Below, piece after piece: positions 34,355 through 44,008 of a stretch of DNA of 64,000 bases. Numbering within the stretch: position 1 is the stretch's first letter; each line of letters starts with the position of its first letter. The stretch lies in NCBI RefSeq assembly GCF_000144645.1, contig NC_014377.1, positions 620,001-684,000 of the forward strand, written 5' to 3'. Position numbers and translations under genes: made by a program. The notes under the pieces are model-generated. The model was not told the origin of the DNA. It searched no databases and saw only the letters and a program-made list of their open reading frames with translations. The DNA is from Thermosediminibacter oceani DSM 16646. GTDB taxonomy: Bacteria; Bacillota; Thermosediminibacteria; Thermosediminibacterales; Thermosediminibacteraceae.

Positions 34355-35320
34355 GTGAAGATTTTAAAAGCCATTAACCGGGTCCCCGGTGGTTTGATGG
34401 TGGTTCCCCTTTTACTGGGGGCGATAATAAACACTTTCTTCCCGCAGGTCCTGCAAATAGGTGGTTTTACAACAGCCCTTTTTAAACAGGGGGCTATGCC
34501 CTTGATTGCTCTTTTCCTATTGTGCAACGGTGCGCAGATTACGATCAGACAGGCCGGAGTTTCTCTGGGCAAAGGCGTCGCACTAACGGCCGTGAAGTTT
34601 TTCATAGGCGCCGTTCTCGGGTGGTTTGTGGGGAAATTCATGGGTCCATCCGGCTTACTAGGTCTTTCCTCTCTTGCTATTATAGCCGCCGTCACCAATT
34701 CCAATGGCGGCCTTTACACGGCCCTTGCCTCTCAGTACGGCGATCCGACCGATGTGGGAGCTATTGCGGTGCTATCCATAAACGACGGCCCCTTCCTCAC
34801 CATGGTAGCTATGGGGGCTACCGGGCTTGCCAACATCCCCTTTATAGCCCTTGTGGCGGTCGTGGTTCCGATTCTGGTCGGTATGGTGCTGGGCAATCTG
34901 GACGAGGACTGGAAAAATTTTCTCGAACCAGGACAAAAACTTCTCATACCGTTTTTCGCTTTTCCGCTGGGGGCAGCCCTGGACTTCAGGACGATTTTAA
35001 AGGCCGGCCTGCCTGGAGTGCTGCTGGGACTTTTAACGGTGGCAATCACCGGATTAGGAGGTTATCTAACGATAAAGTACGTTTTTCGCGAGAAGAAGGG
35101 CGTTGGAGCGGCTATCGGCAACACCGCTGGCAATGCCGTGGCGACTCCTGCTGCTCTGGCTGCCGCGGACCCGACTCTGGCACCTCTTGTTGCCGCTGCT
35201 ACCGCTCAGGTTGCGGCATCGGTTATAATCACGGCCATCCTTTGCCCGCTGTTGGTATCATATCTGGATAAAATTGAGCGGGGAAATGACAATTCTTTGA
35301 GGAGAGAGAAAGTTGTATAA
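34355..35320 (+). CDS. kdgT: 2-keto-3-deoxygluconate permease family transporter
   Basis: A 321-aa membrane protein of the KdgT family with about ten hydrophobic segments. The start NRVPGGLMVVPLLLGAIINTFFP and the central TNSNGGLYTAL and GNTAGNAVATPAAL motifs are clear. GTG at 34355 is preferred because AAGGGGTGAAG lies just upstream; the open frame continues back to 34334. The 3' end overlaps the kinase gene by 8 nt. In other bacteria KdgT-like, DUF1537 and PdxA2 genes form one cassette, so the cargo may be a tetronate rather than KDG. Confidence 0.9.
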   Translation: MKILKAINRVPGGLMVVPLLLGAIINTFFPQVLQIGGFTTALFKQGAMPLIALFLLCNGAQITIRQAGVSLGKGVALTAVKFFIGAVLGWFVGKFMGPSGLLGLSSLAIIAAVTNSNGGLYTALASQYGDPTDVGAIAVLSINDGPFLTMVAMGATGLANIPFIALVAVVVPILVGMVLGNLDEDWKNFLEPGQKLLIPFFAFPLGAALDFRTILKAGLPGVLLGLLTVAITGLGGYLTIKYVFREKKGVGAAIGNTAGNAVATPAALAAADPTLAPLVAAATAQVAASVIITAILCPLLVSYLDKIERGNDNSLRREKVV

Positions 35321-36572
35321 AGTCATAGTAATAGCCGATGATTTTACCGGAAGCAACGATACTGGGGTGCAGCTGGTAAAGCACGGATACTTTGCGATTA
35401 CCCTGACCGATACAGCCCTAGCTGAAAAATACGAGGATGTTGCCGACGCCCTGGTGATAGATACAGAGACCCGGGGCGTACCGGCTTCAAGCGCCTATGA
35501 AAAACTGAAGGAAATATCAAAAATTGTAGGTGAGTATAAAGAGGCGGTGGTCTATAAAAAAATCGATTCCACCCTTCGAGGCAATATCGGAGCCGAGATC
35601 AGGGCGCTGCGCGAGGGACTTAAGCCTGACCTGACGGTATTCGCACCGGCCTTCCCCAAAAACGGGCGCACGACGGAAAGGGGCGTTCACTTCTTGAAAG
35701 GCGTGCCCATAGATAAAACCGAACTTGCCAGGGACCCGAAAAACCCCGTTACCACGGCAGATGTTAAAAAAATCCTGGTAGAAGGTCTGGGGGTTCCGGT
35801 TAAGCACAAGGTCCTGGAAGAAATAAACGGAGATCTAAAAGAAAACATGGAAAAAGAGCTGGGAGAATACGATGTATTTTCTTTCGATGCAAAAACCGAC
35901 GACGATCTGATAAAAATAGCTACCGTCGTGCTGAACCTTGGCAGGAAAACGCTCTGGGTTGGCTCTGCCGGACTAGCCGAGGCCTTAATGGCCTCTCTTG
36001 AAAAAAAAGAGGGGAAGAAACCTGTGCTGATTATAGCGGGGAGCGTCAGCCAGGTAACCAGAAGGCAGGTATTTAAGGCACTGGAAGACAGCCGTATCGT
36101 CCTGGTAAAACTCGACGCAAAAAGGGCTTTATCGCATCCCCAAGAGGAAATAGATCGGGTTCGGAAAATCGCCCTGGACCACATGAGCGCAGCAAGGGAC
36201 GTAATTATAGCGTCCGCAGTTGAGGAGGATGCGGTATCCGAATCAATTGCGGCAGGGATGAAAAAGGGGCTGTCTCCCATTGAAACCAGCGAGATCCTGG
36301 CACAGGTCCTGGGCGAAATCGCCTGCTCGATAGTGGCGGCAAAAAAACCGGCAGGTTTAGTGCTCACCGGCGGAGATACGGCCATACATGTGGTGAAGAG
36401 GCTTGCCGCCGCAGGGTGCAGGATAACTTCCGAACTGGAACCGGGCATACCGGAGCTTGCGCTGATTGGAGGGGCTGTCAACGGCCTTAGAGCTGTAACC
36501 AAGGCCGGGGCTTTTGGGAGCGATGAATCGATATTGAATTCGGTAAAATTTTTGAGAGGAGATGGAAGATGA
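35313..36572 (+). CDS. Four-carbon acid sugar kinase (DUF1537 family)
   Basis: A 419-aa ATP-dependent kinase of the DUF1537 family, whose characterised members phosphorylate D-threonate, D-erythronate, L-threonate or 3-oxo-tetronates. The N-terminal sugar-binding domain begins VIADDFTGSNDTGVQLVKHG and has VVYKKIDSTLRGNIGAEI and FAPAFPKNGRTT. The C-terminal ATP-binding domain has IAGSVSQVTRRQ and LVLTGGDTAIHVVKRL. TTG start with GAGGAGAG upstream. It overlaps pdxA2 by 4 nt, the pairing described for D-threonate/D-erythronate degradation. Confidence 0.9.
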   Translation: MYKVIVIADDFTGSNDTGVQLVKHGYFAITLTDTALAEKYEDVADALVIDTETRGVPASSAYEKLKEISKIVGEYKEAVVYKKIDSTLRGNIGAEIRALREGLKPDLTVFAPAFPKNGRTTERGVHFLKGVPIDKTELARDPKNPVTTADVKKILVEGLGVPVKHKVLEEINGDLKENMEKELGEYDVFSFDAKTDDDLIKIATVVLNLGRKTLWVGSAGLAEALMASLEKKEGKKPVLIIAGSVSQVTRRQVFKALEDSRIVLVKLDAKRALSHPQEEIDRVRKIALDHMSAARDVIIASAVEEDAVSESIAAGMKKGLSPIETSEILAQVLGEIACSIVAAKKPAGLVLTGGDTAIHVVKRLAAAGCRITSELEPGIPELALIGGAVNGLRAVTKAGAFGSDESILNSVKFLRGDGR

Positions 36573-37549
36573 GACCTCTTGTAGCGATAACAATGGGGGA
36601 CCCGGCTGGGGTCGGCCCGGAGATAAGCCTGAAAGCTGCGGCGTCGGTAGACGTTTCCGGAGTTGCAAGGCCCTTGATTCTTGGTTCCGGTCCGGTACTC
36701 CGGTATTACGCTGACCTGCTTAAACTATCCGTACCTCTGCGAAGCATAAATTCACCGGAGGATTACCTGGATGGATTTGTAAATTATATACCCGTGAATA
36801 ATCTTTCCCTGACCGATTTTGAGGTGGGAAAGGTCTCATCCCTCTGCGGGCGGGCGGCATACGAGTATCTGGAGGCCGGCGTAAAAATGGCCCTCCGGGG
36901 CGAAGTTTCTGCCATTGCTACAGCTCCTTTGAACAAAGAGGCCCTTCACAGAGCCGGTCTGGAATTCGCCGGTCACACCGAGATACTGGCGAAGCTGACG
37001 GGGACTAAGGATTACGCCATGATGCTGGTTGCGGGGAATCTGCGCGTAATCCACGTCTCCACCCACGTGGCAATCAGAAAGGCGTGCGATCTGGTCAAAG
37101 AAGAAAGAGTTTATAAGACCGTAACTATGGCGGCTGCAGCCGCCGGTTCCCTGGGGATACGCGATCCCCGGATAGCGATTGCGGGGCTGAACCCCCATGC
37201 GGGGGAGAAAGGACTTTTCGGCGACGAAGAGATAAAGGAGATAGTGCCCGCCGTAGAAAAAGCCCGGGAGCAGGGTTTCGACGTTTATGGCCCGCTTTCC
37301 CCCGACACGGTGTTTTTAAAGGCGTCCAGGGGCGAGTACGACGTCGTTGTAGCCATGTACCACGACCAGGGGCATATAGCCGTAAAGATGGCGGGATTCG
37401 AAAAAGGAGTGAACATAACTGTAGGCTTGCCTATAATCCGTACATCAGTAGATCACGGTACGGCTTTTGATATAGCCGGGAATGGCATAGCCGATGAAAG
37501 AAGTATGGTAGAAGCGGTAAAACTCGCGGCCCAGATGGCCAAAAAATAA
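36569..37549 (+). CDS. pdxA2: PdxA-family 4-phospho-tetronate dehydrogenase (PdxA2-like)
   Basis: A 326-aa NAD-dependent, metal-dependent dehydrogenase related to 4-hydroxythreonine-4-phosphate dehydrogenase. Start ITMGDPAGVGPEI, the His metal ligand in FAGHTEILA, the AGLNPHAGE block and YHDQGHIAVKM are visible. Context with a DUF1537 kinase argues for the PdxA2 role: oxidation and decarboxylation of D-threonate- or D-erythronate-4-phosphate to dihydroxyacetone phosphate and CO2. A vitamin B6 role is less likely, because no other pdx gene is near. It is last gene of the operon. Confidence 0.88.
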   Translation: MRPLVAITMGDPAGVGPEISLKAAASVDVSGVARPLILGSGPVLRYYADLLKLSVPLRSINSPEDYLDGFVNYIPVNNLSLTDFEVGKVSSLCGRAAYEYLEAGVKMALRGEVSAIATAPLNKEALHRAGLEFAGHTEILAKLTGTKDYAMMLVAGNLRVIHVSTHVAIRKACDLVKEERVYKTVTMAAAAAGSLGIRDPRIAIAGLNPHAGEKGLFGDEEIKEIVPAVEKAREQGFDVYGPLSPDTVFLKASRGEYDVVVAMYHDQGHIAVKMAGFEKGVNITVGLPIIRTSVDHGTAFDIAGNGIADERSMVEAVKLAAQMAKK

Positions 37550-37564
37550 CGAATTCGTCCAGCC

Positions 37565-37607
37565 TGAGGATATATGTTCTTCACTGAACATATATCCTCA
37601 TTTTTTT
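37565..37607 (+). terminator. Terminator of the sugar-acid operon
   Basis: A perfect 15-bp stem TGAGGATATATGTTC/GAACATATATCCTCA with a 6-nt loop, then seven Ts. Confidence 0.92.
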
Positions 37608-37696
37608 ATAAAAGAGAATCTAATGATTTATCCATTCCAACGGCCTGCATATCCAGCGAACTCACCGAATAATTCGATCTTGAACCTGTTAAAATG

Positions 37697-37725
37697 TTGT
37701 AGATTTAAGACCAAAATGATAAAAT
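37697..37725 (+). promoter_or_regulatory. Probable sigma-A promoter of gatCAB
   Basis: TTGTAG at 37697-37702 and TAAAAT at 37720-37725 with a 17-nt spacer, about 50 nt before the gatC start. Confidence 0.5.
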
Positions 37726-37775
37726 TATATGCGTTGGACAGGTGTAAACAAAAATAACTTGAAGAGGGTGGAAGC

Positions 37776-38066
37776 GTGAAAATAACGATAGAAACCGTAG
37801 AGCATGTGGCCAATCTAGCAAGGCTCTATCTTTCGGAAGACGAAAAAGCTGAAATGGCACAAAAGCTCAACTCCATCCTGGATTACATGGATAAACTGAA
37901 CGAGCTTGATACGAGCAACGTCCCTCCCACCGCCCATATAATTCCTATCAAAAACGTATTTCGCGAGGATGCGGTGAGGGAAAGCCTCCCCAGGGAAGAG
38001 GTCCTGAGGAACGCCCCCGATAAGGAACGGGGTTTCTTCAAGGTTCCGAGAATCATAGAGGATTAA
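37776..38066 (+). CDS. gatC: Asp-tRNA(Asn)/Glu-tRNA(Gln) amidotransferase subunit C
   Basis: Stabilising subunit of the GatCAB transamidosome. The 96-aa helical protein has the family start [17 protein letters not shown] and the [14 protein letters not shown] loop with the [18 protein letters not shown] end. GTG start with GAGGGTGG upstream. First of three genes. Confidence 0.95.
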   Translation: MKITIETVEHVANLARLYLSEDEKAEMAQKLNSILDYMDKLNELDTSNVPPTAHIIPIKNVFREDAVRESLPREEVLRNAPDKERGFFKVPRIIED

Positions 38067-38085
38067 CGAAACGGAGGTAAAGGCG

Positions 38086-39534
38086 TTGAAGCTGTACGAA
38101 TTGACCGTCCATGAAGCCCGCGAACTCCTTTCAAAAAGGGAGATTTCATCCGAAGAGCTGACAAAGGCAGTACTTGAAAGAATCGATCAAGTTGAAGAAA
38201 AGATAAGGGCGTTTTTAACAATTGACAGAGAAGGCGCCCTGGAAATGAGCAGAAAAATAGATGAAGAAGCCGATTTTTCCAGGACTTTAGCCGGAATCCC
38301 CGGGGCTATTAAGGACAATATATGCACTAAGAATTTGAAAACCACCTGTGCGTCAAAAATTCTCGGTAATTTCATACCGCCTTATGACGCCACAGTTTCG
38401 AAGAAGTTAAAGGCCGACAATGCGGTAATTCTCGGCAAGACCAACATGGATGAGTTTGCCATGGGGTCATCCACCGAAAACTCGGGCTTTTTCATCACCA
38501 GGAACCCGTGGGACCTGGAAAGGGTGCCGGGAGGTTCCTCCGGCGGTTCGGCGGCCGCCGTTGCGGCGGGTGAGTGCATATTCGCCCTGGGCTCCGATAC
38601 GGGAGGTTCCATCCGCCAGCCGGCTTCATACTGCGGCGTTGTTGGCTTGAAACCTACATACGGCAGGGTTTCCCGCTACGGCCTGGTGGCCTATGCGTCT
38701 TCACTGGATCAGATAGGCACCATAACGAAGGATGTTACGGACTGCGCCATCGTGCTCAACGCGATTTCCGGTTGGGATGAATGCGATTCCACTTCCGTGA
38801 ACATGCCGGTCCCGGACTATACCGAAAGCCTGGTTGCCGATGTCAAAGGCATGAAGATCGGACTGCCCAAAGAATACCTGGGAGAGGGAATAGACAAGGA
38901 GGTCCGGGAAGCGGTTCTGGCCGCCGCGCGCACTTTCGAGAGCCTGGGGGCCGTCTGCGAGGAAATTTCCCTTCCGCATACCGAATATGCCCTGTGGGCT
39001 TACTACATAATAGCCCCGGCGGAAGCCAGCTCGAACCTGGCGCGTTACGACGGCATAAGGTACGGCGTAAGGGCTGTAGATTACGACGATCTCATAGACC
39101 TTTACAAGAAAACCCGCAGCGAAGGTTTCGGGCCCGAGGTCAAGCGGAGGATCATGCTGGGCACTTATGCGCTGAGTTCCGGCTATTACGACGCGTACTA
39201 CCTCAAGGCCCAGAAGGTAAGAACCCTGGTGAAAAGAGATTTTGACATGGCTTTCGAGAAGTACGACGTGATAATTTCACCCACCGCCCCGACAGCAGCC
39301 TTCAGGATAGGGGAGAAGACCGGCGACCCGCTTAAGATGTACATGTCGGACGTCTGCACGATACCCGTGAACATGGCGGGATTACCGGCTATTTCCGTCC
39401 CCTGCGGTTTCTCGAACGGGATGCCTGTAGGACTTCAAATAATAGGAAAGGCTTTCGATGAGGCCACAATAATAAGGGCGGCTTACACTTTTGAACAGGC
39501 TACCGATTACCACAGAAAAAAGCCCGTGCTTTAA
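38086..39534 (+). CDS. gatA: Asp-tRNA(Asn)/Glu-tRNA(Gln) amidotransferase subunit A
   Basis: Amidase subunit that releases ammonia from glutamine or asparagine. The 482-aa protein has the amidase-signature triad Lys76 (GAIKDNI), cis-Ser151 ([11 protein letters not shown]) and nucleophile Ser175 ([10 protein letters not shown]). TTG start with GGAGGTAAAG upstream, 19 nt after gatC. The GatCAB set implies mischarged-tRNA routes to Gln-tRNA and/or Asn-tRNA. Confidence 0.96.
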   Translation: MKLYELTVHEARELLSKREISSEELTKAVLERIDQVEEKIRAFLTIDREGALEMSRKIDEEADFSRTLAGIPGAIKDNICTKNLKTTCASKILGNFIPPYDATVSKKLKADNAVILGKTNMDEFAMGSSTENSGFFITRNPWDLERVPGGSSGGSAAAVAAGECIFALGSDTGGSIRQPASYCGVVGLKPTYGRVSRYGLVAYASSLDQIGTITKDVTDCAIVLNAISGWDECDSTSVNMPVPDYTESLVADVKGMKIGLPKEYLGEGIDKEVREAVLAAARTFESLGAVCEEISLPHTEYALWAYYIIAPAEASSNLARYDGIRYGVRAVDYDDLIDLYKKTRSEGFGPEVKRRIMLGTYALSSGYYDAYYLKAQKVRTLVKRDFDMAFEKYDVIISPTAPTAAFRIGEKTGDPLKMYMSDVCTIPVNMAGLPAISVPCGFSNGMPVGLQIIGKAFDEATIIRAAYTFEQATDYHRKKPVL

Positions 39535-39550
39535 GGATGGAGGTGCAAAG

Positions 39551-40978
39551 ATGGAATTTGAAACCGTTATAGGCCTTGAGGTTCACGTAGAGCTTCACAC
39601 CAAATCCAAGATATTCTGCGGGTGTACCACGGAATTCGGGGGCGAAGTAAACACCCACTGCTGCCCTGTATGCCTTGGAATGCCCGGGGTTCTGCCCGTG
39701 ACCAATAAAAAGGCGGTGGAATACGCCATAAAGGCGGCTCTGGCGTTGAACTGCGAGATAGCTGAGTTTTCCAAGTTCGACAGGAAAAACTACTTTTATC
39801 CCGACCTGCCGAAAGCTTACCAGATTTCCCAGTACGACCTGCCCCTCGCCAGGAACGGCTATATAGAGATCGAAGTCGACGGCAAGGTGAAGCGCATCGG
39901 TATAAACCGGGTTCACCTGGAGGAGGATGCGGGGAAACTCGTCCACGAGGAAGGCAAAAGCTATTCGCTGGTGGACCTGAACCGCACCGGTGTACCTCTG
40001 ATCGAGATAGTTTCTGAGCCCGACATACGCTCCCCCGAGGAGGCTTGGCTATATCTCAACAAATTGAAGACCATACTCCAGTACATCGAAGTATCCGACT
40101 GCAAAATGGAAGAAGGTTCGCTGCGCTGTGACACCAATATTTCTATAAGGCCAAAAGGGTCCGACAGGTTCGGGACAAAGGTTGAGTTGAAAAACCTGGG
40201 GTCCTTCAGGGCTGTCCGGCGGAGCCTGGAATATGAAGAAAAGCGCCAGAGGGAGATCCTCGAGCAGGGCGGCGCCATAGTCCAGGAGACGCGCCGGTGG
40301 GATGAAGCAAGGGGTATTACAATATCCTTAAGAAGCAAGGAAGAGGCTCACGACTACAGGTACTTCCCTGACCCGGACCTGGTTCCGATAGTTATAGAAA
40401 GGGAATGGGTGGAAAAACTTAAGTCCGAACTTCCCGAACTCCCCGATGCCCGGAAAAAAAGATACGTGGAAGAGTACGGCCTGCCGGCCTACGACGCGGA
40501 GGTCATTACGGCTTCCAAAGCCCTCGCCAATTTCTTCGAGCAATGTGTTTCACTATACCATGACCCCAAAACCATCAGCAACTGGGTAATGTCCGAGATG
40601 ATGGGGATACTCAACGAGACCGGCAGGGAAGTCGAGGATATACCCCTTGGTCCCGAACACCTGGTGAAAATGCTGAAGATGATCGACGACGGCACAATCA
40701 GCGGCAAGATAGCAAAAGAAGTCTTCAGGGAGATGTTCGATACCGGTAAGGACCCGGAGGCAATCGTCAAGGAAAAAGGCCTCGTCCAGATCTCGGATGA
40801 AGCGGAATTGGAGAAAGTGGCGAGGAAGGTCATCGAGGAAAACCCGAAATCGGTGGAGGATTACAGGAACGGAAAGGAAAAAGCCATCGGATTTCTTGTC
40901 GGCCAGGTTATGAAGGAGACCAGGGGTAAGGCCAACCCGCAGCTTGTGAATAAAATACTGAAAGAGCTCCTGAAATGA
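39551..40978 (+). CDS. gatB: Asp-tRNA(Asn)/Glu-tRNA(Gln) amidotransferase subunit B
   Basis: Kinase/amidotransferase subunit that activates the tRNA-bound Glu or Asp with ATP. The 475-aa protein starts [17 protein letters not shown], has the zinc-binding cysteines CGCTTEF...[21 protein letters not shown], and the C-terminal YqeY-like tRNA-binding tail. ATG at 39551 has GGATGGAGGTG upstream; the open frame begins 60 nt earlier but overlaps gatA. A strong terminator follows. Confidence 0.96.
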   Translation: MEFETVIGLEVHVELHTKSKIFCGCTTEFGGEVNTHCCPVCLGMPGVLPVTNKKAVEYAIKAALALNCEIAEFSKFDRKNYFYPDLPKAYQISQYDLPLARNGYIEIEVDGKVKRIGINRVHLEEDAGKLVHEEGKSYSLVDLNRTGVPLIEIVSEPDIRSPEEAWLYLNKLKTILQYIEVSDCKMEEGSLRCDTNISIRPKGSDRFGTKVELKNLGSFRAVRRSLEYEEKRQREILEQGGAIVQETRRWDEARGITISLRSKEEAHDYRYFPDPDLVPIVIEREWVEKLKSELPELPDARKKRYVEEYGLPAYDAEVITASKALANFFEQCVSLYHDPKTISNWVMSEMMGILNETGREVEDIPLGPEHLVKMLKMIDDGTISGKIAKEVFREMFDTGKDPEAIVKEKGLVQISDEAELEKVARKVIEENPKSVEDYRNGKEKAIGFLVGQVMKETRGKANPQLVNKILKELLK

Positions 40979-40982
40979 GCTT

Positions 40983-41020
40983 AAAAAGCCCCCGTCCCTT
41001 CCGCGGCAGGGGGCTTTTTA
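40983..41020 (+). terminator. Terminator of gatCAB
   Basis: AAAAAGCCCCC and GGGGGCTTTTT form an 11-bp stem with an internal GC-rich loop. Confidence 0.88.
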
Positions 41021-41300
41021 TATTGGCTGGACCCGATTATAATAAAAGTTTTTAGTTCGCTAAAAAAAAGAAGGATTTTTGTATTTGTTGTAGAATATAA
41101 ATATTTTAATAAGATGGGACCTGTTGGAGAACACATTGTTAACAAACCTACCTGCATTTGTATTAAAAATATGGATAATATTTTAAATGTTATAAATAGT
41201 ATATATAGTATTACTTGAAGGGGGGGATCGCTTAAGGGGCTATCCGGACAGGTTTTAATATAAACATTCTTAAAAATTATTCAGGAGGGGATTAGATTAA
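41021..41300 (+). other. AT-rich leader before the peptide-binding protein gene
   Basis: About 280 nt with no ORF. It is rich in TATA-like tracts (for example around 41095-41115 and 41190-41215) so several promoters are possible, but none has a convincing -35/-10 pair. The ribosome site CAGGAGGGG lies at about 41282-41290. Confidence 0.4.
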
Positions 41301-42950
41301 ATGTTAAGAAAAAGTTTAGCCCTGGCTATCGTTCTGCTGCTGGTTCTTGGCACCGTTGCCGGTTGCGGCCAGAAGACCGACCAGCAGGCGGCAGAACAGA
41401 CAGGGGAAAAAGAATTGGTTTTTGCGATTGGCGCAGAGGTTCCAAACCTTGATCCTCAGAAAGCCACCGATACTTACGCCATAATGGTCAGTAATGCCAT
41501 TTTCGAAGGCCTCGTGAGGGTGCGCGATGGCAAAGTTGAGAAAGGAATGGCTGAAGATTGGCAAGTATCGGAAGACCAGAAGACCTGGACTTTCAAACTG
41601 AGGGATGCCAAGTGGAGCGACGGCAAGCCGGTCACAGCTTATGACTTTGAGTACGCCTTTAAGCGGCTGCTCGACCCCAATACCGCTTCCGAGTATGCCT
41701 ACCAGGGCTACTACATTCTCAACGGCGAGAAGTTCAACAAGGGTGAGATAACCGATCCCAGCCAGGTCGGAGTAAAGGCTCTCGATGAAAAGACCCTGGA
41801 AATAAAATTAGAAAACCCTGTAAAATATTTTGATAGCCTCATGAGCTTCATATCCTTCATGCCGGTTAGGAAGGATGTTGTAGAGCAGCATGGCAATGCC
41901 TTTGCCGCCGACGCCGACAAGCTGCTTTTCAACGGCCCATTTGTCTTAAAGGAATGGAAGCACGAACAGGAACTCATTTTGGAAAAGAACCCCAACTACT
42001 GGAACAAAGATGCCATAAAGCTTGACAGGGTAAGGATCTTGGTAGTGAACGATACTAACACTGCGTATCAGATGTATGAAAACGGCGAACTCGATTTCGT
42101 AGGAATTCCCCCAGATTTTGTTGAGCAGCTGAAAAATGAAGGCAAGGCACTCTTCTATTACGATGGTGCAGAAGCTTACCTGCAGTTCAACGGAAAGAGG
42201 GAAGGCAAGCCCTGGCTCGCCAATGAGAACTTCAGGAAAGCTATAGGTTTTGCGATCGATAGGGAAGACTATATAAAGACTGTGCTGAGAGGCGTATCCG
42301 ATCCCGCAACGAGATATGTACTGCCGCTCCTTTCCGGCCTTGAAAAGAAATTCGTGGAAGAATACCCGTATGAATACTATTCGAAGAAGGCCGATCCCGC
42401 AAAAGCCAAGGAATACTTGAATAAAGCCATGCAGGAGCTCAATATCAGCGATCCATCCAAGATGACTTTTGAACTGTTAACCGACGACAACGCCACATCT
42501 AAGATAAGTGCAGAAACAATCCAGGATATGCTCAGGAAGAACCTGGGCATCGAGATCACCATAAAGCAGGTTCCCTTCAAGCAGAGGCTTGAACTTACGC
42601 GCAGGGACAAGATGGACTACGATGTCGTGCTTGCGCTATGGGGACCTGACTATGACGACCCGATGACCTATCTCGACCTGTGGACGTCTGACGGCGGCTT
42701 CAACAGTACCGGCTGGAGCAACAAGGAGTATGACGAGCTTATAAAATTTGCAAAGACCACTGCAGATTTCAAGGCACGTGCTGACAAGATGTTCGAAGCG
42801 GAGAAGCTGCTCCTCGACAAAGGGCCGATCGTACCTCTCTACTTCAGGCAGAGGGCTTGGACCAAAAGAGACTATGTAACAGGCCTCGTCAGGAACTTTG
42901 TCGGTGGTGATCCGGATTTCATCTATGCTGATGTCGAAGGGAAAAACTAA
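41301..42950 (+). CDS. oppA: Peptide ABC transporter substrate-binding lipoprotein (SBP family 5)
   Basis: Extracellular lipid-anchored receptor for peptides. The 549-aa protein has a signal peptide with lipobox VAGC (about residue 22), then the family-5 solute-binding fold: EVPNLDPQKATDTYA, WTFKLRDAKWSDGKPVTAYDF, GPFVLKEWKHEQELILEKNPNYW. It is the first gene of the oppA-B-C-D-F operon. A stem-loop after its stop probably makes it more abundant than the membrane subunits. Confidence 0.94.
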   Translation: MLRKSLALAIVLLLVLGTVAGCGQKTDQQAAEQTGEKELVFAIGAEVPNLDPQKATDTYAIMVSNAIFEGLVRVRDGKVEKGMAEDWQVSEDQKTWTFKLRDAKWSDGKPVTAYDFEYAFKRLLDPNTASEYAYQGYYILNGEKFNKGEITDPSQVGVKALDEKTLEIKLENPVKYFDSLMSFISFMPVRKDVVEQHGNAFAADADKLLFNGPFVLKEWKHEQELILEKNPNYWNKDAIKLDRVRILVVNDTNTAYQMYENGELDFVGIPPDFVEQLKNEGKALFYYDGAEAYLQFNGKREGKPWLANENFRKAIGFAIDREDYIKTVLRGVSDPATRYVLPLLSGLEKKFVEEYPYEYYSKKADPAKAKEYLNKAMQELNISDPSKMTFELLTDDNATSKISAETIQDMLRKNLGIEITIKQVPFKQRLELTRRDKMDYDVVLALWGPDYDDPMTYLDLWTSDGGFNSTGWSNKEYDELIKFAKTTADFKARADKMFEAEKLLLDKGPIVPLYFRQRAWTKRDYVTGLVRNFVGGDPDFIYADVEGKN

Positions 42951-42968
42951 TTAAACTTAGGTTGTTCA

Positions 42969-43003
42969 TAACGGAGGTATATGTAAGCATATACCTCCGT
43001 TTA
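42969..43003 (+). terminator. Stem-loop between oppA and oppB
   Basis: A perfect 14-15-bp stem AACGGAGGTATATG/CATATACCTCCGTT with a 4-nt loop but only a short T run. It fits a partial terminator or 3'-end stabiliser for the binding-protein message. Confidence 0.7.
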
Positions 43004-43078
43004 TGATAATTTAAAAATTTATTATTTGACAAGCAATAATTTCTTTTTTGAATGCTGTGTATAAAAGGGGGTAAGAAA

Positions 43079-43999
43079 ATGGCCCGGTATATATTGAACA
43101 GGCTTCTCGTTTCGCTTGTCACCGCATTAGTCCTTGTGACCATAGTCTTTTTCCTGGTAAGGCTCCTTCCGGGGGACCCGTTCTTGAGTGAAAAAGTTAC
43201 TCCCGAAATCAGGCAGAACATGATGAAATACTACGGGTTTGATAAACCGCTCCACATCCAGTATATAAGGTATATTTCAAACCTTTTAAAAGGCGATTTG
43301 GGGTATTCCCTGAGGTATCAAAATAGAACGGTAAATCAAGTTATAGAAGATGCATTTCCTTATTCTGCAGACCTGGGAATTCGCGCCGTTATTTTTGCTA
43401 GTATAGTGGGTATTACTTTAGGAATAATTGCAGCTTTGAACCGCAATAAACCCCTGGACTATGCCAGCATGTTTATCGCTATTGTGGGCATTTCTGTTCC
43501 GAGTTTTGTGATTGGGCCTCTGCTTCAATATATTTTTTCTATAAAACTAAAGCTTCTGCCTGTTGCCCAGTGGAAAGGTTTCGCTTATACAATAATGCCG
43601 ACTTTTGCGTTAAGCTTGAGTTCTATTGCGCTGCTGGCAAGACTTATGAGGGCCAGTATGCTCGATGTGGTAAATCAGGACTATATCAAGACTGCAAAGG
43701 CCAAAGGCCTTTCACCAGTGCAAATAGTGTGGAAACACCAAATAAGAAATGCCATTTTGCCGGTGGTTACCGTCCTCGGTCCTGTAACAGCCACACTTCT
43801 TACAGGTACCTTTGTCGTAGAGCAGATTTTCGCAATCTCCGGGCTTGGGAAGTACTATATTTTAGGCACTCAAAACCTGGACTATTCGCTGGTACTAGGG
43901 ATGACGGTTTTTTACGGCCTCTTCTTAATTGCAGCGAACTTTATAGTTGACATTATCTACGGTATTATAGACCCGAGGATCAGGATAGCAGGAAAGTAG
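43079..43999 (+). CDS. oppB: Peptide ABC transporter permease (OppB/DppB)
   Basis: A 306-aa permease with six membrane segments. It starts MARYILNRLLVSLVTAL, has the family segment FFLVRLLPGDPF, and the cytoplasmic EAA loop around DYIKTAKAKGLSPVQIVWKHQIRNAILPVVT. ATG at 43079 follows AAGGGGGTAAG; the frame extends to 43052 but without a site. It pairs with oppC. Confidence 0.95.
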   Translation: MARYILNRLLVSLVTALVLVTIVFFLVRLLPGDPFLSEKVTPEIRQNMMKYYGFDKPLHIQYIRYISNLLKGDLGYSLRYQNRTVNQVIEDAFPYSADLGIRAVIFASIVGITLGIIAALNRNKPLDYASMFIAIVGISVPSFVIGPLLQYIFSIKLKLLPVAQWKGFAYTIMPTFALSLSSIALLARLMRASMLDVVNQDYIKTAKAKGLSPVQIVWKHQIRNAILPVVTVLGPVTATLLTGTFVVEQIFAISGLGKYYILGTQNLDYSLVLGMTVFYGLFLIAANFIVDIIYGIIDPRIRIAGK

Positions 44000-44008
44000 G
44001 AGGTGAAG

